Assembly (NCBI GenBank): GCA_015056655.1 | Contig: SVFV01000021.1 | Span: 1-60,094, forward strand | Length of the DNA stretch: 60,094 nucleotides | Reading direction: 5' to 3' | Source: Butyrivibrio sp. | GTDB lineage: Bacteria > Bacillota > Clostridia > Lachnospirales > Lachnospiraceae | Shown here: in pieces, positions 50,603-59,516 of the stretch | How positions within the stretch are numbered: position 1 is the first letter of the stretch | Layout: each line of letters opens with the position of its first letter | Made by a program: the position numbers and the translations under genes | Notes under the pieces: model-generated | What the model was told of the DNA's origin: nothing | What the model saw: the letters and a program-made list of their open reading frames with translations, nothing else | Databases searched by the model: none

Positions 50603-51516
50603 TATACGGCCCTCCCAAGTTCATTAGTGACATTTAAAAATACGTCGTCCATTTTTCCCTGAATAATTTCAAATCCATCGATGATGCCCTTAAGCATGCT
50701 GGCTGTTTCCGCTGCTGCAAAAGGATTCTTTGATTCAACGCAGCCTCCGTAAGATGTGGTGATGAGACTGTTTTCTCCAACAACTTCAATAACCTGATTA
50801 CGTCTACTTTCATTGAAGTATAGCTTTAAGCTGTCCTTTGCGAATTTCTCCTTTAGCTCAAAGGGTGTGCCCTCAGCAAGCTTTTTGCCTTTATTGATGA
50901 TTATGATTTTGTCTGCTGCCTGAGCTTCTTCCATGTAGTGAGTTGTGAGGAATACTGTCATATCTGTGCTTCCTCTTAGCCTCTCAACTGCATCCCATAC
51001 ATCCACTCTTGTCGCAGGATCAAGTCCTGTTGTTGGCTCGTCCAGGAAAAGTATCTTTGGCGAATGCATCAGTGCAAAAGCGATTTCACATCTTCTTTTT
51101 TGTCCACCTGAAAGAACTCTGTATCTTTTGTCCATAATGTCAGAGAGCTTTAAGATATCCGACAGATCAGCCAATCGGCTTTTTATTGTTCTGTCATCAA
51201 GTCCAAGCATTTTTGACCTTGTTGTGATGTTTTCTTTTACTGTGAATAGGTCGTCAAGAACATTTGACTGATATACCACACCGATTGTTTTTCTGATCTC
51301 CATATCTTCTTTACCAAGCTTGTAGCCACAAAGATATGCTTCGCCAGAATCCGGCGTAAGTATTGTTGATAGCATGTTAACTGTTGTTGATTTCCCTGCA
51401 CCGTTCACGCCAAGAAATCCAACAAAGTCACCCTGCTTAATTTCAAATCCAAGATTATCAACGGCATAGAATTTACCGTATCTTTTTGTAAGATTTTTTA
51501 ACTCGATTGAATTCAT
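50602..51516 (-). CDS. ABC transporter ATP-binding protein (DrrA-like)
   Basis: This is the ATPase of an ABC-2 exporter, with 304 residues: Walker A GVNGAGKST (about 37-45), the signature LSGGQKRRCEIAFAL, Walker B ILFLDEPTTGLDP and the H-loop FLTTHY. The C-terminal 80 residues resemble the DrrA/NodI extension. The ATG at 51516 has GGGG 6 nt upstream; an ATG at 51522 abuts it. It is the first gene of the ATPase-permease-LytTR-DUF3021 operon. Confidence 0.92.
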   Translation of the reverse strand: MNSIELKNLTKRYGKFYAVDNLGFEIKQGDFVGFLGVNGAGKSTTVNMLSTILTPDSGEAYLCGYKLGKEDMEIRKTIGVVYQSNVLDDLFTVKENITTRSKMLGLDDRTIKSRLADLSDILKLSDIMDKRYRVLSGGQKRRCEIAFALMHSPKILFLDEPTTGLDPATRVDVWDAVERLRGSTDMTVFLTTHYMEEAQAADKIIIINKGKKLAEGTPFELKEKFAKDSLKLYFNESRRNQVIEVVGENSLITTSYGGCVESKNPFAAAETASMLKGIIDGFEIIQGKMDDVFLNVTNELGRAV

Positions 51517-51555
51517 TTGCATCCCCTATCCTTTCCTCAGTTATCTGATAATTGG

Positions 51556-51626
51556 ATGATAGGGGATATTCCGCAAATGAAAAATAGATTTTGTGGTAAG
51601 TTGTATTTTTTTGATGGTAAGTTGTA
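51556..51626 (-). promoter_or_regulatory. LytTR-type operator and promoter of the ABC-LytTR operon
   Basis: The 12-mer TGGTAAGTTGTA occurs twice, at 51594-51605 and 51615-51626, exactly 21 bp apart. LytTR proteins bind pairs of 9-bp direct repeats separated by 12 bp, and TAAGTTGTA fits the loose family pattern. A TATCAT -10 (minus strand, 51556-51561) puts the repeats near -51 and -72, an activating position. Self-regulation by the LytTR gene in this operon is likely. Confidence 0.65.
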
Positions 51627-51658
51627 ATTTATACGGATTTTTGTAGCATGAACAAGAG

Positions 51659-53440
51659 TTATGCCAGTTTATAGTTTTCTGCCTGAGCCATGAAAAGCTG
51701 ATAGTAAAGGCTATCCGTTTTCTGCATCAGATTATTATGTGTATCGTAATCCGTCACGGTTCCGCCGTCGATAATCAGAATCTTGTCGCAGAACTTTGAA
51801 GACGACATGCGGTGAGAAATATAGATGGCTGTTTTATCCTCTACAAGAGAATTGAATTTCTCATAAATCTCAGCTTCCGCAATAGGATCAAGCGCACTTG
51901 CGGGCTCGTCCAAAATTACCATTTCAGCAGGTTTATACAACGCTCTTGCTATAGAGATCTTCTGTCCCTGTCCGCCGGACATCTCGATACCCTCTTCATC
52001 ATATTCCTTACCGAAGCGGGATTCGATGCCTTTTTTCAGTTCATCCACCTTCTCCTTCATGCCAACTTCTTCCATGAGACGAAGTACCTTTGCTTTTTCT
52101 TCCTCAGTGTTAGATTCCTTACAGGATACATTTTCCGCGATGGTAAAGTTGAAAAGCTTAAAGTCCTGGAACACAGCAGAAATACTGTTCATATATGTTC
52201 TGTAATCGTACTCGTAAATATTCTTTCCGTTTACCAGAATCTCGCCGCTATCAAGCTTATACATACGACAGATAAGCTTTACCAATGTGGATTTTCCTGC
52301 ACCGTTTAGTCCAACGATAGAGATCTTTTCTCCACGTTTTACGGTAAAGGAGATGTTTTTCAAAGTAGGCTTTTCTGCCTTGGGGTAGGTGAAGGTTACA
52401 TTTCTAAACTCAAGAGTTTCGATAGGTCCCTCGAATTTTTCTTTTCCATCCTCAAGCGTCTCTTCCTCAATTTCCATGAATTCAAGATATGGATCGAGGT
52501 AGGAAAGTGTCTGAATCAGCATAACCACCTGCTCACCACAGGACTGCATCGCACGGCTGAAGCTGACTGCTGAGGAAACATACATTGTCAGTGAACCTAT
52601 GGAGAGCATTTTTCCAAAGTATTCGGAAATAGTTCTGACACCCACATAAAAATATGTAAGTGCTGAGGCGCCAATTGTGATTACCTGCATAAGACCTAAG
52701 GAAGTTGCAAGTCCGCGCATCGCTTTCATATAGAGGTCGCAGACACTCTTATTTTCATTCAGTACAGTTTCTGTGATCATCGGTTCGAGATCATACAGAC
52801 GGATTTCCTTCTGGGCTTTTTGTTCCATACCGAGCTGGAAGTAGTAATTGTATCTTCTGTTGATTGGAATGAGCTGCTGCATCAGGCCTGTAATCTTCTT
52901 CATGGAGAGCGCATATGCCATCATGGAAAGCACAGCGGCAACGACCATGAGAATGATCAGCACAGGACCAAGTGTCATGAGAACTGCCAAAAGACCAACC
53001 AATGTCACAATCGATGTCAATGTCTTTGATACATAGTCAATAAGTCTTGCGATAGCATCCTGGTTTGAGATTGCAAAAACCGCTCTCTCCTTTAAGTCCA
53101 GATAATATGGGTCTTCTAAGCATGAATATTCGATATTCATGATCTTTTCGCCCATCTTTTCCTGCATTGTTTTATTTACAAACTCACCGCGAACATTTAA
53201 ATAGCGATCCAGAATGTTCTCAAAGAGTTTCATCAAAACGTTATTTAAAACGATCAGCGCTCCGAAAAGAAGGAGCATATTGACCTGTTTATCTCCAATG
53301 ATTTCATCAATCAAAAGCTTGGGAAGAATCACGTTAAGCAGCATGTTTGCGCCACTAAGGAGAGCTTTTAAGACAAGCGCGATTATGTACATGGGAGAAA
53401 TGCTCCATGCAAGCTTCATAAAATGCATTAACTTTTTCAT
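51659..53440 (-). CDS. ABC exporter half-transporter, subunit B
   Basis: This fused exporter has about six N-terminal helices (to about 310) and a C-terminal nucleotide-binding domain of the 593 residues. Motifs are GLNGAGKST, then MSGGQGQKISIARAL, MVILDEPASALDP and AIYISHR. It overlaps the first subunit by 4 nt (ATGA), so the two form a heterodimer. Its signature (MSGGQ) and catalytic Glu are intact. It may export peptides or drugs. Confidence 0.92.
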   Translation of the reverse strand: MKKLMHFMKLAWSISPMYIIALVLKALLSGANMLLNVILPKLLIDEIIGDKQVNMLLLFGALIVLNNVLMKLFENILDRYLNVRGEFVNKTMQEKMGEKIMNIEYSCLEDPYYLDLKERAVFAISNQDAIARLIDYVSKTLTSIVTLVGLLAVLMTLGPVLIILMVVAAVLSMMAYALSMKKITGLMQQLIPINRRYNYYFQLGMEQKAQKEIRLYDLEPMITETVLNENKSVCDLYMKAMRGLATSLGLMQVITIGASALTYFYVGVRTISEYFGKMLSIGSLTMYVSSAVSFSRAMQSCGEQVVMLIQTLSYLDPYLEFMEIEEETLEDGKEKFEGPIETLEFRNVTFTYPKAEKPTLKNISFTVKRGEKISIVGLNGAGKSTLVKLICRMYKLDSGEILVNGKNIYEYDYRTYMNSISAVFQDFKLFNFTIAENVSCKESNTEEEKAKVLRLMEEVGMKEKVDELKKGIESRFGKEYDEEGIEMSGGQGQKISIARALYKPAEMVILDEPASALDPIAEAEIYEKFNSLVEDKTAIYISHRMSSSKFCDKILIIDGGTVTDYDTHNNLMQKTDSLYYQLFMAQAENYKLA

Positions 53441-55236
53441 GCTTCCATTGCCTCCTCCTGGTAGTATTTGCCCTGCACTACAAACATGTCGTAGTACATT
53501 CCCTTCTTCGCCATAAGTTCCTCGTGAGTTCCGTATTCCTTCACGCCGTCTTTGTCAAAAAGGGCAATCTTGTCGCAGAAAATCGTGCTGGCAAGTCGAT
53601 GTGAAATGTAAATGGCAGTTTTTCCTTCAACAAGTTCGCTGAAGTTTTCATAAATCTCTGCTTCCGCAAGCGCATCAAGGGCAGCTGTAGGCTCGTCCAT
53701 GATGACCATTGGTGAGTTTTTATAGAGCGCACGCGCAATTGCAAGTTTCTGGCGCTCGCCGCCTGAGAAATCTGTGCCTTCTTCGTCTATAACTTTCAGC
53801 ATCATCTGATCTAGACCTTTGGAGAGGCTATTTAACTTTTTGCCAAGTCCAACTCGCTCCAAAGCTTCTGTTACTCTTGCATCATCCTGCTCGCTGCTGT
53901 TGCAGGTAACATTTTCGCGAAGGGTAAATGCCAGAATGTTGAAGTCCTGGAATACCGTTGAATACAGGTCGTAAAGGTTCTTCTTTTTCCAGTCTCTGAT
54001 ATCAATTCCGTTGACGTAGATGTGACCTTCATTGGGTTCGTACAAACCGCAGATAAGTTTTACCAGAGTGGATTTTCCTGCACCGTTAACACCAACGATA
54101 GCAAGGCGCTCGCCCTTCTTGATGGTAAATGAAAAGTCTTTGTAGATGTCCACATCGGTACCGGGATAACGGAAGGTAACATTGTCAAATACGATTTCAA
54201 CTGAATCGGTATTTTCCGGCTCCAGTTTTCCTTCGGTCAGAATCTCTTCATCCATGAGGCGATAGAAATCATCCACATATTCGCCTTCGTTTCTGATTTT
54301 GGTCACGGTATCGCCGAAGAGCAGCATGTATTCGATCATGCTCATGATAAGTGCCACATACATGGTGTAGTCGCTGACCGGCATTCCCTGATACGCTTTG
54401 TAAATCAGGGTGCCATACATGGCAACGTTAGTGAGAATGAGTGTAAAGATCCCAAGGAATCCAAGTGAAAAGCGGCGATTCTCCACCATTTTAAGAACAC
54501 CGGTAAAGGCCTCGATTTCCTTTTTGTAATTCGCAATGATTCGCTCTCTGAAGTTGAAGATTCGGATATCTTTTCCAAAAGAAAAGTCGTGAGTTGTCTT
54601 GTTGAAATAAGATATTCTGCGCTGTGCCTTACTTTTTTCTTCCTTCAGGGAGTACTCGTAGTCGTGAGTTTTTACGGACACCCACATAAGTGTGACACAG
54701 TGCAAAACTGTCATGACAAGAACTATGGGGCTAAGCGTAAATGCCACCACTGCCATGGCAATCAATGTCAAAAGATAGGCCGGAGCCTTGTAGATAAGAT
54801 TAAGCAGAAGCTCGATGCCGTTTCCGTTCGAAGAACCGGCTTGCATAGCTCTCTCATTCTTTTCCCAGAAAGTTGCATCCTCTACATATTTGTAATCCAT
54901 GTTCTGGATTTTCTTGGAAAGCAATGCCAGATAGTGCATGCGAAGGCGCATATTTTCTGAATCTGTTACCTTACTTAAATATGCGCTCATAAATGCGATA
55001 AAACCTGCGATAACAAAATATATCGCCATCACTTTCGCCATGGGAAGTGTTGCGTCTTTTCCGTAACGCTCTATCGTTCCAATTGCAATTTTGGGAAGTA
55101 CGACTCCAAGAAACGGCTGAATAGCTATAAACAGCGCCGCAAAGATCATACGCACAAGTTGTCTCTTATTTTCGGTGCGCACAAAAATAAGAAGCCTTCC
55201 CACGACATCGGAAGGCTTGTAGCTTCTTTTTTCCAT
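53437..55236 (-). CDS. ABC exporter half-transporter, subunit A
   Basis: This is the first half of the heterodimeric exporter, 599 residues. The membrane domain is followed by an ATPase with GVNGAGKST, FSGGERQKLAIARAL (signature FSGGE), MVIMDEPTAALD and AIYISHR. It lies 29 nt downstream of the small Cys-rich gene at 55266. The same-strand order miniprotein-miniprotein-exporter suggests that the exporter could handle the miniproteins, but no leader or protease domain is present. Confidence 0.92.
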   Translation of the reverse strand: MEKRSYKPSDVVGRLLIFVRTENKRQLVRMIFAALFIAIQPFLGVVLPKIAIGTIERYGKDATLPMAKVMAIYFVIAGFIAFMSAYLSKVTDSENMRLRMHYLALLSKKIQNMDYKYVEDATFWEKNERAMQAGSSNGNGIELLLNLIYKAPAYLLTLIAMAVVAFTLSPIVLVMTVLHCVTLMWVSVKTHDYEYSLKEEKSKAQRRISYFNKTTHDFSFGKDIRIFNFRERIIANYKKEIEAFTGVLKMVENRRFSLGFLGIFTLILTNVAMYGTLIYKAYQGMPVSDYTMYVALIMSMIEYMLLFGDTVTKIRNEGEYVDDFYRLMDEEILTEGKLEPENTDSVEIVFDNVTFRYPGTDVDIYKDFSFTIKKGERLAIVGVNGAGKSTLVKLICGLYEPNEGHIYVNGIDIRDWKKKNLYDLYSTVFQDFNILAFTLRENVTCNSSEQDDARVTEALERVGLGKKLNSLSKGLDQMMLKVIDEEGTDFSGGERQKLAIARALYKNSPMVIMDEPTAALDALAEAEIYENFSELVEGKTAIYISHRLASTIFCDKIALFDKDGVKEYGTHEELMAKKGMYYDMFVVQGKYYQEEAMEA

Positions 55237-55265
55237 TAACCCAACACCCTTTTTCCTTTTTTATT

Positions 55266-55544
55266 CTAAAGTTTATCAAAAAATGCGCTATACGCAAGGG
55301 TTTGGAGGAAATTATAATTATTTTTTGTAGCAAATATGCGAGGTTCAGAGTTAAAATCCTCAGACACTTCCAAAAATGTCCTATTTCCCTGAATATAATC
55401 AGCGTATGCAGTCTCAGCATCTTTTCCATGGAAGACCTTACAAAGGCCGCACATGTCACAGTCAGCTATGCAGGGAAACCTTTCCTTTATGTACGTCCTG
55501 CGTTCTTCAATTGTCGATTCTGAAATTTCCGGTGCATTTCCCAT
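55266..55544 (-). CDS. Cys-rich miniprotein, 92 residues
   Basis: The first half has a Cys cluster, FPCIADCDMCGLCK (four Cys), followed by DAETAYADYIQGNRTFLEVS, a segment similar in pattern to the neighbouring 73-residue protein. No signal peptide is present. GAGG is 7 nt before the ATG. The Cys spacing (x4, x2, x2) could bind a metal or an iron-sulfur centre. It stands between its paralogue and the ABC exporter. The family name is unknown. Confidence 0.65.
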   Translation of the reverse strand: MGNAPEISESTIEERRTYIKERFPCIADCDMCGLCKVFHGKDAETAYADYIQGNRTFLEVSEDFNSEPRIFATKNNYNFLQTLAYSAFFDKL

Positions 55545-55553
55545 GTTGGTACC

Positions 55554-55775
55554 TCAATGTATCTGTCTGTCCTGGCGATACTTCTCCATATACTCCTGAT
55601 TTATCTCACGGATTTCCTTCTTACCGTCTATGTAGTCCTGGTAAATATCCCAAGGGCTGCCTCCGCCAAGCCAGCATGACGAGCAGTTTTCACAGCCACC
55701 GCCACAGTCAAGGGATGCCTTTACTATCTGCTCACGTTCTTCTTTTGTTGTGTCCTTGATCAGAATCGATTTCAT
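55554..55775 (-). CDS. Cys-rich miniprotein, 73 residues
   Basis: The product starts MKSILIKDTTKEEREQIVKA, has a Cys cluster CGGGCENCSSC and then YQDYIDGKKEIREINQEYME. The order (charged helix, Cys cluster, YxDYIxGxxE helix) parallels the protein at 55266, so the two are probably paralogues. AGGG lies near the ATG and the genes are 9 nt apart. The IKDTTKEER start occurs in unassigned small Clostridia proteins. Role unknown. Confidence 0.65.
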   Translation of the reverse strand: MKSILIKDTTKEEREQIVKASLDCGGGCENCSSCWLGGGSPWDIYQDYIDGKKEIREINQEYMEKYRQDRQIH

Positions 55776-55852
55776 TCTCTTTTCCCTGCTAAATCATCAC
55801 AAACCAGTTATAGTTTATCTTCTAAAAAACAGTATACTCCATTAAGTCTTTA

Positions 55853-56665
55853 TTATTCCACGTCTATAATCACTACCTCTGGATGGTTAAAGAGTCTGGG
55901 ATAAGGCATTCTCTCGCGGCACAATCCTCTACTTACCACCATGTCTGTTCCATTTGAAAGTTTATATAAACCATCAACAAATCTAGGAAACAATCCCTGG
56001 TCTGGAGCAGCAACACCATATCCGGAAAAAGGAATTCTCCACTGTCCGCCATGTGCATGCCCACACACTACAAGATCATAGTCATAATCAGCATAAACAT
56101 CACCCATTTCAGGTCTGTGTGACAGCAATATCTTATAATTTTCTTTATACTCTTCATCACATGCTGCTTCTTCAAATTGGTGTTTCCACTCATCCATAGT
56201 CATGTATGTTGGATCATCAACTCCAGCAACTATAATCGTATTGCCGTTTTCTTCAAAGATAGCGTACGTTCCCTCCAACGCCTTAACATTATGTGAATTC
56301 AGGTACTCTTTTATCTCATCTTGCTTTCCACCCCAAAACTCATGATTCCCTGTCACATAATAACAAGAATATCGATCACAAATTCCTTCAATAATTTTTC
56401 TGGCATTAGTCTGACTTAACCTGTCATCAAAAATATCCCCGGACATCAGTACTATGTCCACGTTTTCATCATCAATCATTTTTATAAGCTGCGACTGGTT
56501 TTTACCGTAGTAACAGGAATGAAGGTCCGTGACAAGCGCAATCCTGATTGGAGAATTTATTTTTCCGTTTCCACTGATTGTAATATGCTCCGTAACCGGA
56601 TGCTCAAACCAGACTGTAGCAACGATCAGAACAATTACTATTATAAATATGATTTTCTTTATCAT
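55853..56665 (-). CDS. Membrane-anchored calcineurin-like metallophosphoesterase
   Basis: An N-terminal hydrophobic helix (IIFIIVIVLIVATVWF) anchors a phosphoesterase domain of about 240 residues facing outside. The five metal motifs are present: ALVTDLHSC, LMSGDIFDD, VTGNHEFWG, LLSHRPE and VCGHAHGGQW. It resembles the YkuE/YaeI family of metallophosphatases, active on lipids or nucleotides. The ATG at 56665 has no strong ribosome site nearby. It is a single gene, 25 nt downstream of a GNAT gene. Confidence 0.9.
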   Translation of the reverse strand: MIKKIIFIIVIVLIVATVWFEHPVTEHITISGNGKINSPIRIALVTDLHSCYYGKNQSQLIKMIDDENVDIVLMSGDIFDDRLSQTNARKIIEGICDRYSCYYVTGNHEFWGGKQDEIKEYLNSHNVKALEGTYAIFEENGNTIIVAGVDDPTYMTMDEWKHQFEEAACDEEYKENYKILLSHRPEMGDVYADYDYDLVVCGHAHGGQWRIPFSGYGVAAPDQGLFPRFVDGLYKLSNGTDMVVSRGLCRERMPYPRLFNHPEVVIIDVE

Positions 56666-56692
56666 CAAAGTCCATTTATTCCCTGTAATTTT

Positions 56693-57148
56693 TCATTTCT
56701 CTTTTACCAAAACCATGCATTCTTCCGAGTCTTCAAAGCCACATTTTTTATAAAGGGGCCTCCCCGCCTCTGTTGCATCAAGGCTGATCTCTGTTGCTCC
56801 TTTATTCCATGCATCATCTATAAGAATGTTGACCATTTTCATTCCTATACCCTGCTTACGGTATTTCTTAGCAGTATATACATTCATAAGATGAGCCCGC
56901 TTGCCTGATGGATGCGAGAATGTCGGCATAACACTAAAATAGCAGATTGTCGCACAGCCGATGACTATTTCTCCATCCAAAGCAAGAACCGTGGTCTGAT
57001 CTCCCTCAAGGAAGTATCTCCTGCTTTCCTCTACAAAACTCTCAGAATACCGGTAATCTGCATCAAGAGAATTAACTTCTTTTAACATTTCCAGTCTGCT
57101 GCTCATCATGAGATAAATATCTTGTTTGTCTGCAATCCTTATTTCCAT
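56693..57148 (-). CDS. GNAT acetyltransferase
   Basis: This 151-residue GNAT protein has the acetyl-CoA motif VYTAKKYRKQGIGMKM (Arg/Gln-x-x-Gly-x-Gly) and the usual ending SLDATEAGRPLYKKCGF. AGGAG precedes the ATG, which overlaps the upstream Nudix gene by 10 nt, so translation is coupled. The acceptor is unknown. The GNAT ending is the same pattern as the relic at 59104. Confidence 0.88.
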   Translation of the reverse strand: MEIRIADKQDIYLMMSSRLEMLKEVNSLDADYRYSESFVEESRRYFLEGDQTTVLALDGEIVIGCATICYFSVMPTFSHPSGKRAHLMNVYTAKKYRKQGIGMKMVNILIDDAWNKGATEISLDATEAGRPLYKKCGFEDSEECMVLVKEK

Positions 57149-57660
57149 CCCAACTCCTGCTTTACCATTTCAAGCATTCTTCTATCTCTTTTGATCATGA
57201 TTTCATTGAAATAATCTTCACTAGAATACGCTGCATTAGTCGCAATAGCCTCATCTATATCCACTATTTTCAGCACGAACCCCGCTTCGTCCTCATAAGC
57301 ATCCAAATCCTGTTCGACAGCTCGATCCTCAACATCGCAGAAGTAGTAATAATTCTCCTGTTCAAAGATTTCACCATCCTTTACGGTGCTCTTCTGTCTT
57401 CGCAATACACTTCCATATTCCCTGATAGATTCAGGAATTACAACAAGTCCTACTTCTTCCCTAACCTCTCTGATGAGCGCTTCTTTCTTGTCTTCATCAT
57501 CATGGATTCCTCCTCCAGGGAACTTGTAATATTTCTCTTTCTTGCTGTAGACTAGGGCAAGTTTATCATTTTTTATAATTATCGCCCTGGCTGAAGGTCT
57601 GCGAAAAACTGCATCTGTTTCTTTATAATCTTTAAGATCAATTTCAAATAACCGTTTCAT
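57139..57660 (-). CDS. Nudix hydrolase
   Basis: The 173-residue Nudix protein has its box at GGGIHDDEDKKEALIREVRE followed by EVG (about residues 49-71). An N-terminal RPSARAIIIKNDKLAL strand leads in. GGAG lies 4 nt before the ATG. It sits between two GNAT genes in a three-gene cluster, starting 13 nt after the upstream GNAT gene. The substrate cannot be assigned. Confidence 0.88.
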   Translation of the reverse strand: MKRLFEIDLKDYKETDAVFRRPSARAIIIKNDKLALVYSKKEKYYKFPGGGIHDDEDKKEALIREVREEVGLVVIPESIREYGSVLRRQKSTVKDGEIFEQENYYYFCDVEDRAVEQDLDAYEDEAGFVLKIVDIDEAIATNAAYSSEDYFNEIMIKRDRRMLEMVKQELGWK

Positions 57661-57673
57661 AATGCTCCATTAC

Positions 57674-58087
57674 TCAGATTGCCTTTGAATAGAAATACTT
57701 GCTCAGTTTAGGCTCCTTGTCTTCTCTGACAAATTCCAACGAGTATCCGAGCTTCTTATAAAACTCAGGTGCCTGGAATCCAAAGGTCGTTAGGGTGATT
57801 TTCTCATATCCCTTTCCTGAATACTCCTCCTCAACTTTCTTAACAAGCTCTGATCCGAGCCTATGTCTTCGATATTTCTCATCGATTATCAAATCCCCGA
57901 TATGGACTTCGTTATAATAGGCTCTACCTGTTATTACTCCAATAATCTCGCCCTCATCGTTCTCTGCCGCAAAGCAGTATTCTTCAAAATTCAAATCCAC
58001 ATTACTCTTTTTAGCAAAGTCTGTGAATGCTTCATTTATAAACTGATCTGCCCTATCATCATTTTCATATATTCTTTTTATCAACAT
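57674..58087 (-). CDS. GNAT acetyltransferase
   Basis: This 137-residue GNAT protein has LIIDEKYRRHRLGSELVKKV as motif A, with Leu where Gly/Ala often stands, and ITLTTFGFQAPEFYKKLGYS toward the end. GGAG is about 5 nt before the ATG. It is the first gene of the GNAT-Nudix-GNAT cluster. The acceptor is unknown. Confidence 0.88.
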   Translation of the reverse strand: MLIKRIYENDDRADQFINEAFTDFAKKSNVDLNFEEYCFAAENDEGEIIGVITGRAYYNEVHIGDLIIDEKYRRHRLGSELVKKVEEEYSGKGYEKITLTTFGFQAPEFYKKLGYSLEFVREDKEPKLSKYFYSKAI

Positions 58088-58289
58088 TTATGTCTCCTCA
58101 CAGACTGCAGATACATGTTTTCTAATTATATCCGCAACATCTTTTGATACTCCTATTAGTCACAAGTATATTCTGGTCTTCAGTTCTTCCTGAAAAACAC
58201 TTTATTTCAACGTGTGGCATTATCCTGTAATGTCCGATTTTCAATTAGAGTTGGCATTCCAAATTGCACTTTTTTATTTCGTACTCTCC

Positions 58290-59087
58290 TTACTGCTTTT
58301 TCCCCTGAACAATCATAGAAAGCGGGAATCCTGTGCGGTCTATATCTAAAAATCCTCCGCTGATATCATAGTCAAACTCCTGCAGTCCAGTAATCATGAT
58401 TCCGTTGCTACACATACCCGACATAATTTCTGACATGGAATGTGTATAGTCGGTAAATGTCTTGGACTCATAGTTCTTCTGGGTCATATAATACATGCCC
58501 CCGTTACCCGTCCACTCATGCTCAAAGTACGAATAATAGCACTCCTTTTTGTGGTTTGGACTGTACGGCTCATCGCCCTGTGTCGCAAGCATATTCGTGC
58601 AGGGATGCTGCTCGTTTATCACTATTACCGCTCCAGGCTTCATACACTTTGCTATAACTGCAAAAAAACGGTTCAGATTATCAAACCAGCACAGCGCACC
58701 GATAGTGATTATCACAACATCAAACTCCTCTTTATGGCAGTCATCGATATCGTATACATTTGCCGCCACAAACTCGCAAGGCAGATTCAGTTCTTTGGCC
58801 TTTTCATTGGCAAATGAAACCTGGTTTTCCGCAATGTCAAAGCCTACTCCTCTTGCTGCGCTCCCACTCTTCACCAAGGAAAGCAGTTCACGTCCATTAT
58901 TACAGCAAAACTGACCGATTACAGCACCCTTGGTATTAATCTTTTTCAGAGCTGCCACCATTTCATCGTTAAAGAACGGATAATCTTCTTTTTCTACCCG
59001 CTCAGTTATATCTGCACCCCAAGAAGCGTGTCTGTTATCAAATGCTTCTTCCCATGCAGCTTTATTTCCTTCAATGTATTTTTCCAT
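58290..59087 (-). CDS. SAM-dependent methyltransferase
   Basis: This 265-residue class I methyltransferase has motif I VIGQFCCNNGRELL, in which the glycine-rich loop has Cys-Cys-Asn-Asn in place of the usual Gly-x-Gly-x-Gly. It then has VGFDIAENQV as the acidic loop and VVIITIGALCWF as motif IV. This variant loop is known in a Firmicute/Actinobacterial family. GAGGGA lies before the ATG. Just upstream are two broken GNAT fragments. Confidence 0.85.
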   Translation of the reverse strand: MEKYIEGNKAAWEEAFDNRHASWGADITERVEKEDYPFFNDEMVAALKKINTKGAVIGQFCCNNGRELLSLVKSGSAARGVGFDIAENQVSFANEKAKELNLPCEFVAANVYDIDDCHKEEFDVVIITIGALCWFDNLNRFFAVIAKCMKPGAVIVINEQHPCTNMLATQGDEPYSPNHKKECYYSYFEHEWTGNGGMYYMTQKNYESKTFTDYTHSMSEIMSGMCSNGIMITGLQEFDYDISGGFLDIDRTGFPLSMIVQGKKQ

Positions 59088-59103
59088 AACTGTGTTCCCT
59101 CAT

Positions 59104-59195
59104 TCACAACTTCAACCGCATATCTAAGTATTTCTGAGTCTTATCTTCAAAGCCGACCTTTTTATATACCGGATACCCTTCTTCTGTTGCCGTCA
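59104..59195 (-). pseudogene. C-terminal fragment of a GNAT acetyltransferase
   Basis: The minus strand encodes TATEEGYPVYKKVGFEDKTQ and a short end (stop at 59104-59106), the typical C-terminus of a GNAT protein. No body precedes it in this frame; the 3' end of another GNAT fragment runs directly into it in a different frame. It is therefore the tail of a lost second gene. Confidence 0.7.
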
Positions 59196-59458
59196 TCACG
59201 AAAAATCTTATAGCCAAGCTTTTCATATAATCGAAATGCTTCAGTATTAGACTTTTCAACATGAAAAAGAATGTGCTGTATACCAATTTCTTGTGCATAG
59301 GCCTCTGCATCGTGGATCAAAGAACTGCCGATACCTTGACTGCGATATTTCTCTGTGACAGACAAATCATCAAGGTAAACATAATCCATTTCATCCTCCC
59401 GATGAACTTCCACAGCTAAATATGCAACAACCTCATTATCTTCAGCTACAAAAAGCAC
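59162..59458 (-). pseudogene. GNAT acetyltransferase lacking its N-terminus
   Basis: The 98 readable residues cover the GNAT core: VYLDDLSVTEKYRSQGIGSS (motif A) and FHVEKSNTEAFRLYEKLGYK. The frame continues upstream as ITEED before the GTG at 59458 but soon meets a TAA, so the first 40-50 residues are missing. The break lies where the plus-strand recombinase frame begins. The 3' end runs into another GNAT tail. GGAGGAGG before the GTG might still allow translation of the fragment. Confidence 0.7.
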
Positions 59459-59516
59459 ATCCTCCTCCGTGATGGTGGTTTCAATTTACAAGAATACTAC
59501 TATTACGAAGGTTTTT

